A DNA stretch of 64,000 nt from Delphinapterus leucas (GCF_002288925.2 NW_022098045.1:4505494-4569493); one strand, 5' to 3'; numbered from the stretch's first letter, positions 45,901 to 55,740 are shown. The notes: generated by a model from the sequence alone, not told the origin. Numbers and translations are program-made.

Positions 45901-46854
45901 TTTTAGGGGACAAGTGCAGGGTCTCAGCACAGGTTTCTTTGGGTCCAAAGGCATTACTCTTAACTACCATATTTTACAACCTTAGGAAAAGGGATTTTTA
46001 TAATATTCAATAAATGTCTATCACAGGTCAGATACACAGATACCTAATTCATGTGTGCTATGCAGACCATAGTATCTCAAGCAACTCCCAAAGCCATTTT
46101 TTATCTGACCTTAGTGAAATGGAGGTGGTACTCGTTTCAACAAAAAGCTCCACTTACAATAACTAATTACCACCACCATCCTGATCTTTCCCACTGCCTT
46201 GGTTTTCAGTAGTACTTTAAACTTTTGAAAATTCTTTAAAATACACTATCTTCATTCCTTAATTTTTTCATTTATTCAACATACATTTACTCAGTACTTC
46301 CTATATGCCATACATTGTATAGTAGGTAGAAAAAGCATAACTATAAAATTTCCATTTTACAGCTGAGGAAACTGAAGTCTAGAAAAGTTCATTAATTTGC
46401 CCCAAATAACAAAGGAAGTTAGTAAACAGATTAGGGACAACCTCTCTGATTATTGGATACTTAATTTGTTAACCACAGACATAGTTATCAAGAAACACTG
46501 TCAGGGTGACAAAAATAATTTAGGAGACAAAGTCTTCCATCTCATTATCACCCAGCTCAACAAACATTTATTGAACACTTACTCTGTGCCAGGAATTCAC
46601 ACACGTGGACTGAGAAGACTTGTATTTGACTTGGCAGGTCCAAGATATGAACTTTGGATAACTGACAACAACTGACTCACCTCACTTTCTGATGCACACA
46701 AAGCAGTTACCCTTACTGGCAAATCAAGAGACTTTTCTAGCAGTTCACATCTCTGACTTTACTAACCCAATATAACTCAGAATCCCTTACCTTGAACTCC
46801 AATCCGAGTCAGGAAGATGATACCCAAAAGGAGAGAAACACCACTTTTCTTCAT
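42863..46854 (-). CDS. CXCL9: CXCL9 (MIG), IFN-gamma-induced CXC chemokine (4 exons)
   Basis: Complete chemokine gene. Exons 5' to 3': 46854-46791, 45683-45557, 44285-44201, 42967-42863; 381 nt with stop TGA, 126 aa (human 125 as remembered). Residues 1-22 form a hydrophobic secretion signal (MKKSGVSLLLGIIFLTRIGV). The mature protein has CXC at Cys31-Ser-Cys33 with no ELR before it, then Cys58 and Cys74, the four cysteines of the CXC fold. The C-terminal tail from residue 87 is lysine-rich, as is typical of CXCL9 and important for heparan sulphate binding. Family role: secreted ligand of CXCR3, recruiting activated T and NK cells, made by myeloid and endothelial cells after IFN-gamma. The gene lies next to SDAD1 as in human. 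The reading frame is intact through two long A-tracts in exon 4. Confidence 0.98.
43245..43390 (-). mobile_element. MIR SINE in CXCL9 intron 3
   Basis: AGATGAGGAGACTGAGGCTC and GTTGCACAGCTAGTATGTGG are antisense MIR. Confidence 0.75.
43400..43760 (+). mobile_element. L2 element in CXCL9 intron 3
   Basis: CTTCAAGACCCAAATCAAAT, GTCACCTGATATAAAAAGTC and CCTTAACCC follow the L2 3' region. Confidence 0.7.
43798..43907 (-). mobile_element. Short tRNA-derived SINE in CXCL9 intron 3
   Basis: Antisense ~110-bp copy (CCAACCAGGGATTAAACCC). Sense to neither exon; lies between CXCL9 exons 3 and 4. Confidence 0.82.
44201..44285 (-). CDS. CXCL9: CXCL9 coding exon 3
   Basis: Residues 64-92 (IATMKNGDQTCLNPDSTDVK and on to KKWEKQ), the fourth cysteine and the C-terminal helix. 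Acceptor GGTAG; donor CAG|GTTGGT, a weak donor. Confidence 0.97.
44830..45385 (+). mobile_element. Old L1-like fragment in CXCL9 intron 2
   Basis: GGTACATCCACATGATAGAA and GGCCATTAAAATTGAC are L1 3'-like. Includes a (TA)n run near 45197-45215. Antisense to CXCL9. Confidence 0.55.
45557..45683 (-). CDS. CXCL9: CXCL9 coding exon 2
   Basis: Residues 22-63 plus two bases: GTPTMRNGRCSCINTSPGTI and on to CEKTEI. Carries the CXC motif and Cys58. Acceptor CCTTAG, donor GTAAGT, phase 2. Confidence 0.97.
45770..45975 (-). mobile_element. MIR-like SINE in CXCL9 intron 1
   Basis: TTTTATAGATAAAGAATCC and GTTCAGAGAAGTTAAGTAA follow the antisense MIR pattern. Diverged; a weaker one lies at about 46300-46450. 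Confidence 0.5.
46791..46854 (-). CDS. CXCL9: CXCL9 coding exon 1
   Basis: Encodes the signal peptide, residues 1-21 plus one base. ATG at 46854-46852, donor GTAAGG, phase 1. Confidence 0.97.
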
Positions 46855-46912
46855 AGTGGTAGAATGGAGTTGTTCCTGTATTTGTTCTACTGAGTCACTC
46901 CTGTATTTGATT
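46855..46912 (-). promoter_or_regulatory. CXCL9: CXCL9 5' UTR with 25-bp direct duplication and AP-1 motif
   Basis: CAAATACAGGA occurs twice on the minus strand (46909-46899 and 46884-46874), period 25 bp. Between the copies lies TGACTCA/TGAGTCA at 46891-46897, a perfect AP-1 consensus. The human 5' UTR, as I remember it, has a single copy. The exact start site is inferred. Confidence 0.6.
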
Positions 46913-46952
46913 TTAAGCCTGAGAAATTCTGTAGAGAACATGCTCTTGGAAA

Positions 46953-46997
46953 TCATATTTATTTAGGAAATCCGTTTCCCTCCTAAAATCTGATTGG
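46953..46997 (-). promoter_or_regulatory. CXCL9: CXCL9 core promoter: CCAAT box and AT-rich TATA-like element
   Basis: On the minus strand CCAAT lies at 46997-46993 and AAATAAATAT at about 46964-46955. The start inferred by comparison with the human mRNA is near 46907-46915. The TATA-like element is a little far from it, so its role is uncertain. Confidence 0.5.
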
Positions 46998-47048
46998 CTG
47001 GTTGTCTTAGCTGATCCAGCTAAACTGACCACAAACTTAATTGTGCTG

Positions 47049-47058
47049 GGGGAAACCC
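47049..47058. promoter_or_regulatory. CXCL9: Second kappaB-like site in CXCL9 promoter
   Basis: GGGGAAACCC matches 9 of 10 consensus positions, 25 bp from the first site. The spacing and position agree with the paired kappaB sites of this promoter. Confidence 0.55.
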
Positions 47059-47073
47059 TACTCTCTGATCCAA

Positions 47074-47083
47074 GGGAATTTCT
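47074..47083. promoter_or_regulatory. CXCL9: kappaB-like site in CXCL9 promoter
   Basis: GGGAATTTCT matches 9 of 10 positions of GGGRNNYYCC, about 165 bp upstream of the inferred start. The Mig promoter is known to carry two kappaB sites just downstream of its gamma-RE. Confidence 0.6.
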
Positions 47084-47099
47084 GCATGCTTTATATCTT

Positions 47100-47132
47100 T
47101 CCATTTCACATAAATGGGTAGTTTATCATAAG
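47100..47132 (-). promoter_or_regulatory. CXCL9: CXCL9 gamma-interferon response element (gamma-RE)
   Basis: On the minus strand this block contains TTTATGTGAAATGGA preceded by an ATAAACT half, the same arrangement as the gamma-RE known from the human and mouse Mig promoters, which binds STAT1-containing complexes. It lies about 190-220 bp upstream of the inferred transcription start, the expected distance. Confidence 0.85.
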
Positions 47133-47499
47133 AGATGTGAAACCATCATCACTGGCAGCCTTTAGCACACTCACAGCTGCTCACCTGGATGAAGAATAAG
47201 TTATATAATGAATATAATAACATCATACAAGAAGGGCTGGAGATGTGGTTTCCAGATGGGAAATATTAAAGTCCAGATAAGTAAAACACTCTTCAAATTT
47301 TCTTACTGTTTGTAGAATATCTTTATGTATAATATATGGCCACATTTATTTTTTCTTATATTGCTTACCCAACAATCAAAATACATTAAAAGGCATCTTA
47401 ATTAATTCAGGGACTAGGTAATTTCCTACTGTGGTAGGCTCTTTTTGTTTTTTATGTCATTGCTGCTACAGATTATTATTTTTTTAAATAGATAGAATA

Positions 47500-47799
47500 A
47501 TGGATCAGTTGAAAATAGACAATGGGTACTACATCAAACTTTAAAACTTCTGTGTATCAAAGAAAACAATCAACAGTGAAAAAGCAACCTATGGAATGGG
47601 AGCAAAACATATATCTGATAAGGAGTTAATATTATATGGAACTTCTACAACAACAAAATCCAAATAACCTGATTAAAAAATGGGCAGACTCGAATACACA
47701 TTCCTCTAAAGAAGATATACAAATGGGCAATAAGCACATGAAAAAAGTTCAACGTCACTAATTGTTAGGGAAATGCAAATCAAAACCGCAATGAGTTAT
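47500..47799 (+). mobile_element. L1 fragment, 5' part of a split copy
   Basis: Typical ORF2 3' sequence of an old L1 (AAAATGGGCAGA, AAATGCAAATCAAAACC), interrupted by the LTR at 47800 and continued at 48259. No intact frame. Confidence 0.8.
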
Positions 47800-48252
47800 T
47801 GCCAAAGACCAGCCGAACGAAGAAGACCAAACCAATCAGAGCCAGAAGGGAAGGGGTAAGGACCTGAAATAGCATCGACAAATGGGGTCAGAAGGACCAA
47901 GACTACTGCTGGTTGCAAGGCAAATTTTATTGTGCTACAGTTGCAGATTATATAGACTAGAAAAGGGAAGGTTGCCAGACGGTGGTTTACATTATCTGAA
48001 GACTGTCTCGGCTCAAGGTTAACTTCCCTGGGAGAAAACCCATAAACCCAGAATCATCAAAAATAACCTGCAAGTGCAGGGGGGAGACAGCTTTGCTTGT
48101 CTCATTTTACATTCTTTCTGATCTCTGGACCCTGGTAATTTATCTCCCATGGAATGGAACAAGGAGGGGAACAAGTAGGGACAGTCCCTTCGAGCAGCGG
48201 CAGCATGCCTGGCACGTCCGCAGCCTGCTCTCATGGCTGACTGCTTCCCACA
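47800..48252 (-). mobile_element. Solo endogenous retroviral LTR inserted in an L1
   Basis: Read on the minus strand it begins TGTGGGAAGC and ends GGTCTTTGGCA, the TG...CA ends of an LTR, and is 453 bp long. It has a TATA-like TATATAAT at about 47953-47946 and AATAAA at 47931-47926. It is flanked by AGTTAT (47794-47799) and AGTTGT (48253-48258), a 6-bp target duplication with one change. Removing it rejoins the L1 sequence. No internal retroviral genes remain. Confidence 0.8.
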
Positions 48253-48302
48253 AGTTGTCACCTCATAGACACCAGGATGCCACTATCAAAAAACAGAAAA
48301 TA

Positions 48303-48512
48303 GGGACTTCCCTGGTGGCGCAGTGGTTGAGAGTCCGCCTGCCGATGCAGGGGACATGGGTTCGTGCCCCGGTCTGGGAGGATCCCACATGCCACGGAGC
48401 GGCTGGGCCCGTGAGCCATGGCCGCTGAGCCTGCGCGTCCAGAGCCTGTGCTCCGTAACGGGAGAGGCCACAACAATGAGAGGCCCACGTACTGCAAAAA
48501 AAAAAAACAACC
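48303..48512 (+). mobile_element. CHR-type SINE, ~205-bp form, inserted in L1
   Basis: Sense copy nested in the old L1, with duplication CAGAAAATA at 48294-48302 and 48513-48521. Confidence 0.93.
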
Positions 48513-49205
48513 CAGAAAATAACAAGTGTTGGCGAGGATGTGGAAAAGTTGGAACCCTTGTGCACTGTTGGTGGGAATGTAAAATGATGCAGCCATTATG
48601 GAAAACAATATAGAGGTTCCTTAAAAAATTAGAGGGTTCTCAAAAATTAAAAATAGAATTACCATATGATCCAACAATCCCACTTCTGGGAATATGTTCA
48701 AAAGAATTCAAAGCAGGATCTCAAAGAGATATTTGCACACCCATGTTCATGGCAGTATTATTCACAATAGCTAAGAAATGAAGCAACCCAAATGTCCATT
48801 GACAGATGAATGGATAAAGAAAACGTTGTATATACATGCAATGTAATATTATGCAGCCTTAAAAAAGAAGGAAATCTTGTCACATGCTACAACATGGATG
48901 AAGCTTGAGAATATTATGCTCAGCAAAATAAACCAGTCACAAAAGAACAAATAGTCACAGGAAGTATCTAAAGTCAAATCTTAGAAACAGAAAGTAGAAA
49001 GGTGGGTGTCAAGGGCTGGGGGAAAGGGTGAGATGAAATTAATCCTTAGTGGGTTTAGGGTTTCAGTGTTGCAAGATGAAAAAGTTCTAGAGATGTGTTA
49101 TACAATAATGTGAATATACTTAACACTACTGAACTGCATATTTAGAAATGGTTCAGAGGGTAAATTTGATGCTACATGTTTTTTACCACAATAAAATATA
49201 ATGAG
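48513..49205 (+). mobile_element. L1 fragment, 3' part of the split copy
   Basis: Continues the L1 after the LTR (48259-48302) and SINE (48303-48512). Recognisable by GTTGGCGAGGATGTGGA, CCCAAATGTCCATTGAC and ACATGGATGAA. It ends at the AATAAAAT tail near 49200. Confidence 0.8.
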
Positions 49206-50044
49206 TAAGGGATCAGTTGCACGTAATGAAAATCCAAATTAATAGTGGCTAACTAGATAAAAGTGTGTTTCCCCAAACAGAGGCAGGTGACTAGGGCTTA
49301 TACGGTGGTTCTGAGAGCTCCATGAGGTCTCCCAGGCTCCTTCTATCTTGTTGCTTTATCACCATCTCTACATTGCTGCCCTCATGCATGTGGCCAACGG
49401 GGGCTTGCCACCATGTCCACTTTCAAAGTACAGCTTGTTGGGAAGGCAGAAAAAGGGCATGCCTCTCATTTCTTCACTTATCACTTGTCCATACCCTGGA
49501 CAAGAATTTATTCACATGGCCACAGCTAGCTGCAGGGAAAGTTAAGAAATGTGATCTTTATTCTGGTTGATCCACTAAAATTTGAGGGTTCCAATACTGT
49601 AGAACAGTGTTTCTCAAACTTTTTTTTCATAATTGCTTCTCCTGAGATAAATTAGATCAAATTTAAATTAACATAAATCTAAATTTAATTTACTTTCTTC
49701 TTAAAGAGAAAAATTAATTAAGAAATAAAATTTTGTTGGGTAGGGTTGAACTTTGGTGGACCATAAGTCATTGTAATATCTAAGATTTTTTAGCCCCCGA
49801 AGGAACCAATTTTCTGTCCCCTTGAGGGCAATCCTTCCTCCCCCGCATTGAGAATGCACGCTGTAGAGTAGGAGGGGAACAGATACTAGCATTTTCTGTT
49901 ACACAATGCACATTTTTGGACTGGTTTCTAGATGGATTATTATGCTTAAATACAATATTAAGAATTATTTTTGAAGAAAACTTGTGGTGATCTTTGACAC
50001 AGCTTATTCATTTGTTTATGTTTAATTTTTGGTAATGACTGTGA

Positions 50045-50230
50045 CCACGGGTAGGGTGGAGCTGGGTTCAGGTCCCAGCCTTACTACTTAACATCTGTGT
50101 GCCAAATACTTAACTTCTATGAGCCTCAGTTCCCTCAGCTGAGAAAACTATTACTAACCTCACAGGTTGGTGAAATTAATGGCAACAAGGAATTTCAACT
50201 GCAAAACACCATAGAGCTAGTGACCATTTT
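50045..50230 (+). mobile_element. MIR SINE
   Basis: GCTGGGTTCAGGTCCCAGCC and TGAGCCTCAGTTCCCTCAGC match MIR; lies just before the SINE at 50284. Confidence 0.7.
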
Positions 50231-50283
50231 TTCTAGCAAAGAGAGTTAGATGGAACCTTCTTAGGATCAAGAACAAGGCCTAG

Positions 50284-50497
50284 GGCTTCCCTGGTGGTGC
50301 AGTGGTTGAGAGTCCGCCTGCCGATGTAGGGGACACGGGTTCGTGCCCCGGTCCGGGAAGATCCCTACATGCCGCGGTAGCGGCCAGGCCCGTGAGCCAT
50401 GGCCGCTGAGCCTGCGCGTCAGGAGCCTGTGCTCCGCAATGGCAGAGGCCACAACAGTGAGAGGCCCGCGTACCGCAAAAAGAAAAAAATAAATAAA
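50284..50497 (+). mobile_element. CHR-type SINE, ~205-bp form
   Basis: Sense copy with a perfect 15-bp duplication AAGAACAAGGCCTAG at 50269-50283 and 50498-50512, about 500 bp before the CpG island. Confidence 0.93.
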
Positions 50498-50529
50498 AAG
50501 AACAAGGCCTAGAATGGTCTGCCCTTGCC

Positions 50530-50968
50530 CACCTTTCAAGTCTCTTCTTGCATAACTCTCTGCTCCACGAACTCTGCTTTTCCTCCTTCAGTTCCTCAGA
50601 GGGGCAATGCTTCTTCCCATCACACTCCTTTTGCTCGTGCTATTCCCTGCCTGGAATGCTGTGCCTAATCTGCCTCCCTATCCTACTGCTTAGTAATTTA
50701 CCCACCTTAGATTTCCAGGTTAGCATGTCCCCTGGGGAGACTTCCCTGATCCCCAGACTTGGTCAGGTCCCCCACCATGTGATTTCATGGCACTATGCGC
50801 CTCTCCTCATTCAAAGGACATGCAAGGCAATGTTACGTTATCTGCTATCTTACGGTGAACATCGCCTTCCACCACTAGAACAGGGAAGGCTTGTGAGGGT
50901 CCATGCCGGCGCGCAGTGCCGAGCGCAGTGCCTGGCACTCAGTAGGCGCACAGTTAACACGTGTGCAT
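50530..50968 (+). mobile_element. L2 element, 3' portion, abutting CpG island
   Basis: CTATTCCCTGCCTGGAATGC, AGACTTCCCTGATCCCC and GTGCCTGGCACTCAGTAGGC are L2. Its last ~29 bp has been duplicated (see 50940-50997). Confidence 0.75.
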
Positions 50969-50997
50969 CAGTAGGCCTACAGTTAACACGTGCGCAG
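50940..50997. repeat. 29-bp tandem duplication with two CACGTG E-boxes
   Basis: Two units, 50940-50968 and 50969-50997, differing at only a few positions. Each contains GTTAACACGTG, so perfect CACGTG palindromes occur at 50958-50963 and 50987-50992. The unit derives from the 3' end of an L2 element and directly abuts the CpG island. Confidence 0.8.
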
Positions 50998-51660
50998 GGA
51001 ACCAGTGAGGGAACCGAGGCCCCCGGCCTGGCTCCGCCCTGCGCGCTTCTGGGCTCATCAGGTGTAAGCACACGGCGCATGCCCAGCCAGTCAGTTTACA
51101 GAACCTTCGGTGGGGAACCTGCCGTCGCAGCCGGAGCATCTTGCTCTGCTGGTGGCCCTGCTGGTGTTTCCGCTACCTGCGCCGCTCCCACCGTGAAGCA
51201 CGTCGAGAAGAAAGGTAGTGGCTGTGCGCCTCGGGATCTCTCCCCTCTGCCCCCTGCGTGTCCCCTCGACCCTCACCTCCCAACCCGAGGGGGTGGCGCT
51301 TCCCCGAAGGACGCCGGGAGCGGGGTCTGCTTTGCAGCTTCCACGCGAGGCTTGGGCTGAGGCCGGCGGGACTGTTGGCCTCGGAGGGGCCGGGCCAGGT
51401 CTAGGAGGGTCGTTCGGCCTTGGGTCGCCGTGACTGGGACGGAAGTCTACCGAACGAGAGGAGGAGGTGCTGGGGTCATTTAGGAGTCACTCGAGGTCCA
51501 GTCTTATTTTTTTTATCCGGAGGTGGCGAACTTCCTCCGGTTGCCGGCAGGACAGAGGCCGGCCGAGTGGTCGGGCTGCGCCTCATGCGGGGCGCGGAGC
51601 AGGTTTGGCCCTTGGGCCTGAATGCTGGGGCCGACGCCCTCAGGTGAGGCGCGTTGCTCG
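50990..51660 (+). promoter_or_regulatory. CpG island, presumed ART3 promoter and non-coding first exon
   Basis: The densest CpG region of the window, with GGCGCGCAG, CGGGACG and GCGCGTTGC type sequence, about 4.2 kb upstream of CXCL9 and pointing away from it. In human the 5' end of ART3, on the opposite strand to CXCL9, lies at this distance. Two splice donors fit a first exon on the plus strand: AAAG|GTAGTG after 51214 and the stronger CAG|GTGAGG after 51643. No coding sequence of ART3 is visible here, so the assignment rests on synteny. Confidence 0.5.
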
Positions 51661-52067
51661 CTTGTTTCCCAGGCCTCCTATTGGAAATTGTCCAGACAAG
51701 GCTGAGAGAAAACACGTTTACGACCGAAGGGGCGTTTATGACTAGATGGGGCATTTAGGGGAAACAGAAACCTGGGGAGAGGACACTGCGGGCAGTTCTC
51801 ACAGCCCTGGGAAGGAAGCCAGGGATTAGAAGCCCCAGGGAAACTAACAGATAATTGCGTTTCCCTTTGGATGGAGTCTTAACCTCATTTGCCTCCTGTC
51901 CCCCGAGGCACTAAATGCTGATGTCACCCTCCCGGGCAGAGCAGGGTTCTGTTTTCACATGCGCTCGCCTGCCTCCCTCTTTCGTCTGTTTGGTTATGGG
52001 GCCAGTGCTGTCTGTTTGATTATATACACAGCATGACCCTGCCGCGGTGAAAAAATCTGAGTCTTCC

Positions 52068-52213
52068 CTTTTACTTTGAAAGGGGAAGTAAGTTTCTCTC
52101 ATAGTGAAACCCCCAGGCCTGTTTGAATTTCTTGCCTTGTGGACTTCCCCTCCTCTCAGCAGCTATTGCTAGTATTAAAGGATGCTGACTTGAAAAGACT
52201 TTATTTCTTGAAA
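52068..52213. other. Non-coding module, copy A
   Basis: Shares a colinear block with 61218-61342. Its core from GGACTTCCCCTCCTCT to CTAGTATTAAAG has 6 mismatches in 40 bp against copy B. Upstream it contains GAAAGGGGAAGT, which resembles IRF/ETS sites, and TCTCTCATAGTGAAACC. Its function is unknown. Confidence 0.55.
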
Positions 52214-53927
52214 GCCTCAGAATCCCCTACTTAGCATTCTGATTTTTCTTCTTTGCTCTTTTCTCCCCATGCAGGGAGTCATTCCTTCCTTCCAAAGTAT
52301 TACAGTACGGGAAGTTGCCTAGAAGCACATCATAGCTGGAGGGGTGTGAGGGGTGGAGTGGGGTTCATGTCCTGTCTGTGTCTCAGGTAACGAAGAGAAA
52401 GGAGCAAGTTCTTCCTTTAATGATCTTAATATCTGGCCTCCTGGTTTATGATTTTTTATCTAAAGTTTATGGAGTGGATTAAATATGTGAAGAAACTATC
52501 CTGAGAGGGAATGTCAGTACATCATTTAAAGGACAGCTGCAGCTGAATGCTGGCAGTGACACATTTTTGCTCTATGACTTTTGGCAAGTCAGCTTATAGT
52601 CTGATAAAATGTAACCGTGGTTATTAAGAGGCTGCTGCCTAACTTGAAAAGAAAGAAAATATTTTTGTTTAACATATCCACGTTAAAGCGATTTACATGC
52701 AGATTGCTTATCTAAGTAACTTTAAGTAACTTTACAAGAAATAAAAATCCATGTTCTTGAAACCCTCCATTTACTGTTTATCATTATTTCATTCATCAAG
52801 CTTTTATTATGATCGTGCTAGGACACAAATATGAACATCAGTCTCTGCCCTCAAAGAGCTCACAGTTGAGTGAAAGAGAGCAGCATGTAAATTAGCAATT
52901 ACTGTGGAAGAAGTGGTATGATAAAGGATTGTACACAATGACTGGAGGTGCAGGGAAGGTCACAACTTTGGCTCATGGCCTCAAACACAGTTTGAGTTAG
53001 GTCTGGAAGGAGATTTGGTTGGAATTAGTTACTAGGGGAAGGTGGGCGGCAGGAGGCATGAAAAAGTGTGCTAAGTTTTAGAAACTGCAAGAACTTTGGT
53101 AAGGGCGAAGGGTAGAGTGATAATGGGGGAGTGGTGAGAAATGAGGCTAGAAATGTAGCAGGATCCAGAGGATGAAGGGCCTTGTAAATCCCTGTGTGGT
53201 GAGGATACATTGAAGGATTTTACCCAAGGGAGTGACATGAGAACATTCACAAACACATACACACGCATATACACCTATATCTAATCTGCCTCTTGTTAAT
53301 AAACAATATCATTTATCTTATTTTAACATTTCCTGGTATCTATGTAGTTTATACATTTTAAAAATGGTTCTTGGTATTTGTAGTCTGTTTTTTCTCAGTG
53401 CTGGGCATTGTAGTTGTTTCCCTTGGTTCAGTAGTACAACAAGTACTCTTATTTTTTCAGAGATTTTACTTTCTTGGGATATTTTCCTTCTTTGGAAGTT
53501 TAGAGACAGAGGTTAAAAACATTTTTATCTCTTTTGTAACATTTTAACAGTTTGCTTGTCAGAAAGATTGGACTAATTTTGTAATGCCTTCATCAGTATA
53601 TAGATGTACCAGTTTCCCAATTCTCTTGTCATTTGTATTTACTTTCATTCATCTAACATGTGAAACTGGACGCCTGAGATCAGTGCTTATTTCAGTTTTT
53701 TTACTTATTGACAGTTTGCGTTGGCTTAATATCTCCATCTTCAACCTTTTCAGGATGACTTGTCAAGTGGAGTCAGGGTGTTGACTTTATAAATACATGT
53801 CATTTCTTTACAGATTTTGAATAGGAAGATTTAATCCATTTTCAGTTAAAATATCTGCTTTTTCTATTTTGTTGCCTTCATTTCTTGCATGTTTCTTACA
53901 CAATTTTTTGAAGTATAACACGTTATA

Positions 53928-54295
53928 TGTGCTGAATAGTGTCGCCCCAAATTCATATGTTGAAGTTCTGCCAGTATCTCAGAATGTGACTTAGAGATAG
54001 GATTTTTAAAGAGGTAGTTAAGTTAAAATGAGGTCATTAGGATGGTCCCTAATCCATTGTGACTGGTGTCTTTATAAGAAGAGATTAGGACACAGAGATG
54101 TACAGAGAAGACCATGTGAAGACACAGGGAGGAGATGGCCATCAGCAAGCAAAGGAGAGAGGTTTCAGAAGAAACCAACGCTGCTGACTCCTTGATCTTG
54201 GGCTTCCAGTCTCCAGAATTATGAGAAAGTAAATTTCTGTTGCTTGAGCCACTCAGTCTGTGGTATTTGGTACACAGCTCTAGCTAAATAATACA
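53928..54295 (+). mobile_element. Solo LTR of the ERVL-MaLR group (MLT1/MST-like)
   Basis: CCCAAATTCATATGTTGAAG at the 5' part and AAATTTCTGTTGCTTGAGCC near the 3' part are typical of MaLR LTRs. About 370 bp, diverged, no internal region. Lies in the presumed ART3 intron. Confidence 0.8.
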
Positions 54296-54329
54296 ACCTG
54301 TATACAGGGAAAAAAATGTATATGTATAG

Positions 54330-54780
54330 AAGAGTGCACCAGTGTGGCTCAGTGAATTTTAACCAAGTGTCAGTGGCATGACAGTACCCTTCACTTCTTC
54401 CCCAAAGGTAACTTGTATCCTTGGTGAGTTTTGTCATTTTGAACTATATAAATGGCATTACACAGTATGTTCTATTTAGTGTCTCATTCCTTTCTCTAAA
54501 TATTATATTTGTGAGATTCATCCATGTCATGTGTGCAGGAGTGGTTTGTTCAATTGCTTTTATAGTATTCTGTTGTATGACTCACCATAAGGTATATATC
54601 CAGTTGATGGACATTTTGATTGTATCACTAGGAGTAGAATTGCTGGTTCATAGAGTGTGTATGTATTCAGTTTAAGAAGTTGTACCATTTATCCTTCTAC
54701 CAGCAGTGAATGAGAGTTTCATTGACCCTACATTCTCGCATATATTTCATATCAGGCTCATTGTTTTCTTTTTATCTTAT
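54330..54780 (-). mobile_element. Old L1 3' fragment
   Basis: Antisense L1: ATTCATCCATGTCATGTG, AGGAGTAGAATTGCTGGTTC and ACCAGCAGTGAATGAGAG. Adjoins the MaLR LTR. Confidence 0.7.
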
Positions 54781-55395
54781 ATTTTTGCTTTTAATGGTTT
54801 AGAAGTTTTCCATTTTTATAAAATACTGACGTCTGTTTATTTCTATAAAATATAGATATTCCGTAGTTGATTGTTTCAAACTATGAATTATTGCCTGATA
54901 TAAAGTGTGGACTTAAGTTACTTGATCTGCAAATTAATGTCTAACTCTCCCACTGAAGTTTGTTAAATAGTGATTTTTCTCTGTTACAATAAGATAGTGA
55001 CTGGGGCTAGAGTCATCTGAAGGCTTTACTGGACTGGATGCCCAAAATGGCATCACAAGCCTTCTCCACATAACCTCTTTCTTCAGCAGTATAGCCCAGG
55101 CTATTAAACGGCCCCTGAAGACGCCTCCATGTGGCTTGCCTCTCCAGCAATATAGCTTAGGTGGTGGCAGCTTCACCTCTTTCTCCCTCCATCCTTTCTT
55201 CCTCCTCTTTCTTCTTCACTATGTAGTTACCTTTACCAGTGTTCTCTACTTTTTCATACTGTTTCAATTTATTGTCTAGTGTCCTTTCATTTTAGTCTGA
55301 AGGACTCCCTTTAGCATTTCTTGTAGGTCAAGTCTAATGGTAATGAAATCCCTTAGCTTCTTTTATCTGGAAATGTCTTTATTTCTCCTTCATTC

Positions 55396-55740
55396 CTTTT
55401 CTTTTTTAATTTTTAAAATTTATGTATTTTTGGCTGCATTGGGTCTTCGTTGCTGCGCACAGGCTTTCTCTAGTTGCAGCGAGAGGGGGCTATTCTTCAT
55501 TGTGGTGTGCAGGCTTCTCATTGCGGTGGCTTCTCTTGTTGCGGAGCATAGTCTCTAGGCACGTGGGCTTCAGTAGTTGTGGCATGCGGGCTCAGTAGTT
55601 GCAGTGAGTGGGCTCAGTAGTTGTGGTGCACCGGCTTAGCTGCTCTGCGGCATGTGGGGTCGTCCCAGACCAGGGATCGAACCCGTGTCCCGTGCATTGG
55701 CAGAAGGATTCTTAACCACTGCATCACCAGGGAAGTCCCT
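55396..55740 (-). mobile_element. CHR-type SINE, long form, inserted in L1
   Basis: Antisense copy with duplication CTCCTTCATTC at 55385-55395 and 55741-55751. Confidence 0.92.

Noticed and set aside
48019..48261. Possible protein in the LTR upstream of CXCL9 (80 codons, minus)
   Set aside because: The frame lies across LTR U3 sequence, which is non-coding in such elements, and resembles no known protein.
50548..51360. Open reading frame of 270 codons on the plus strand
   Set aside because: It runs from an L2 element through the tandem E-box repeat into the CpG island. GC-rich sequence lowers stop frequency, composition is not protein-like and no family is recognisable.
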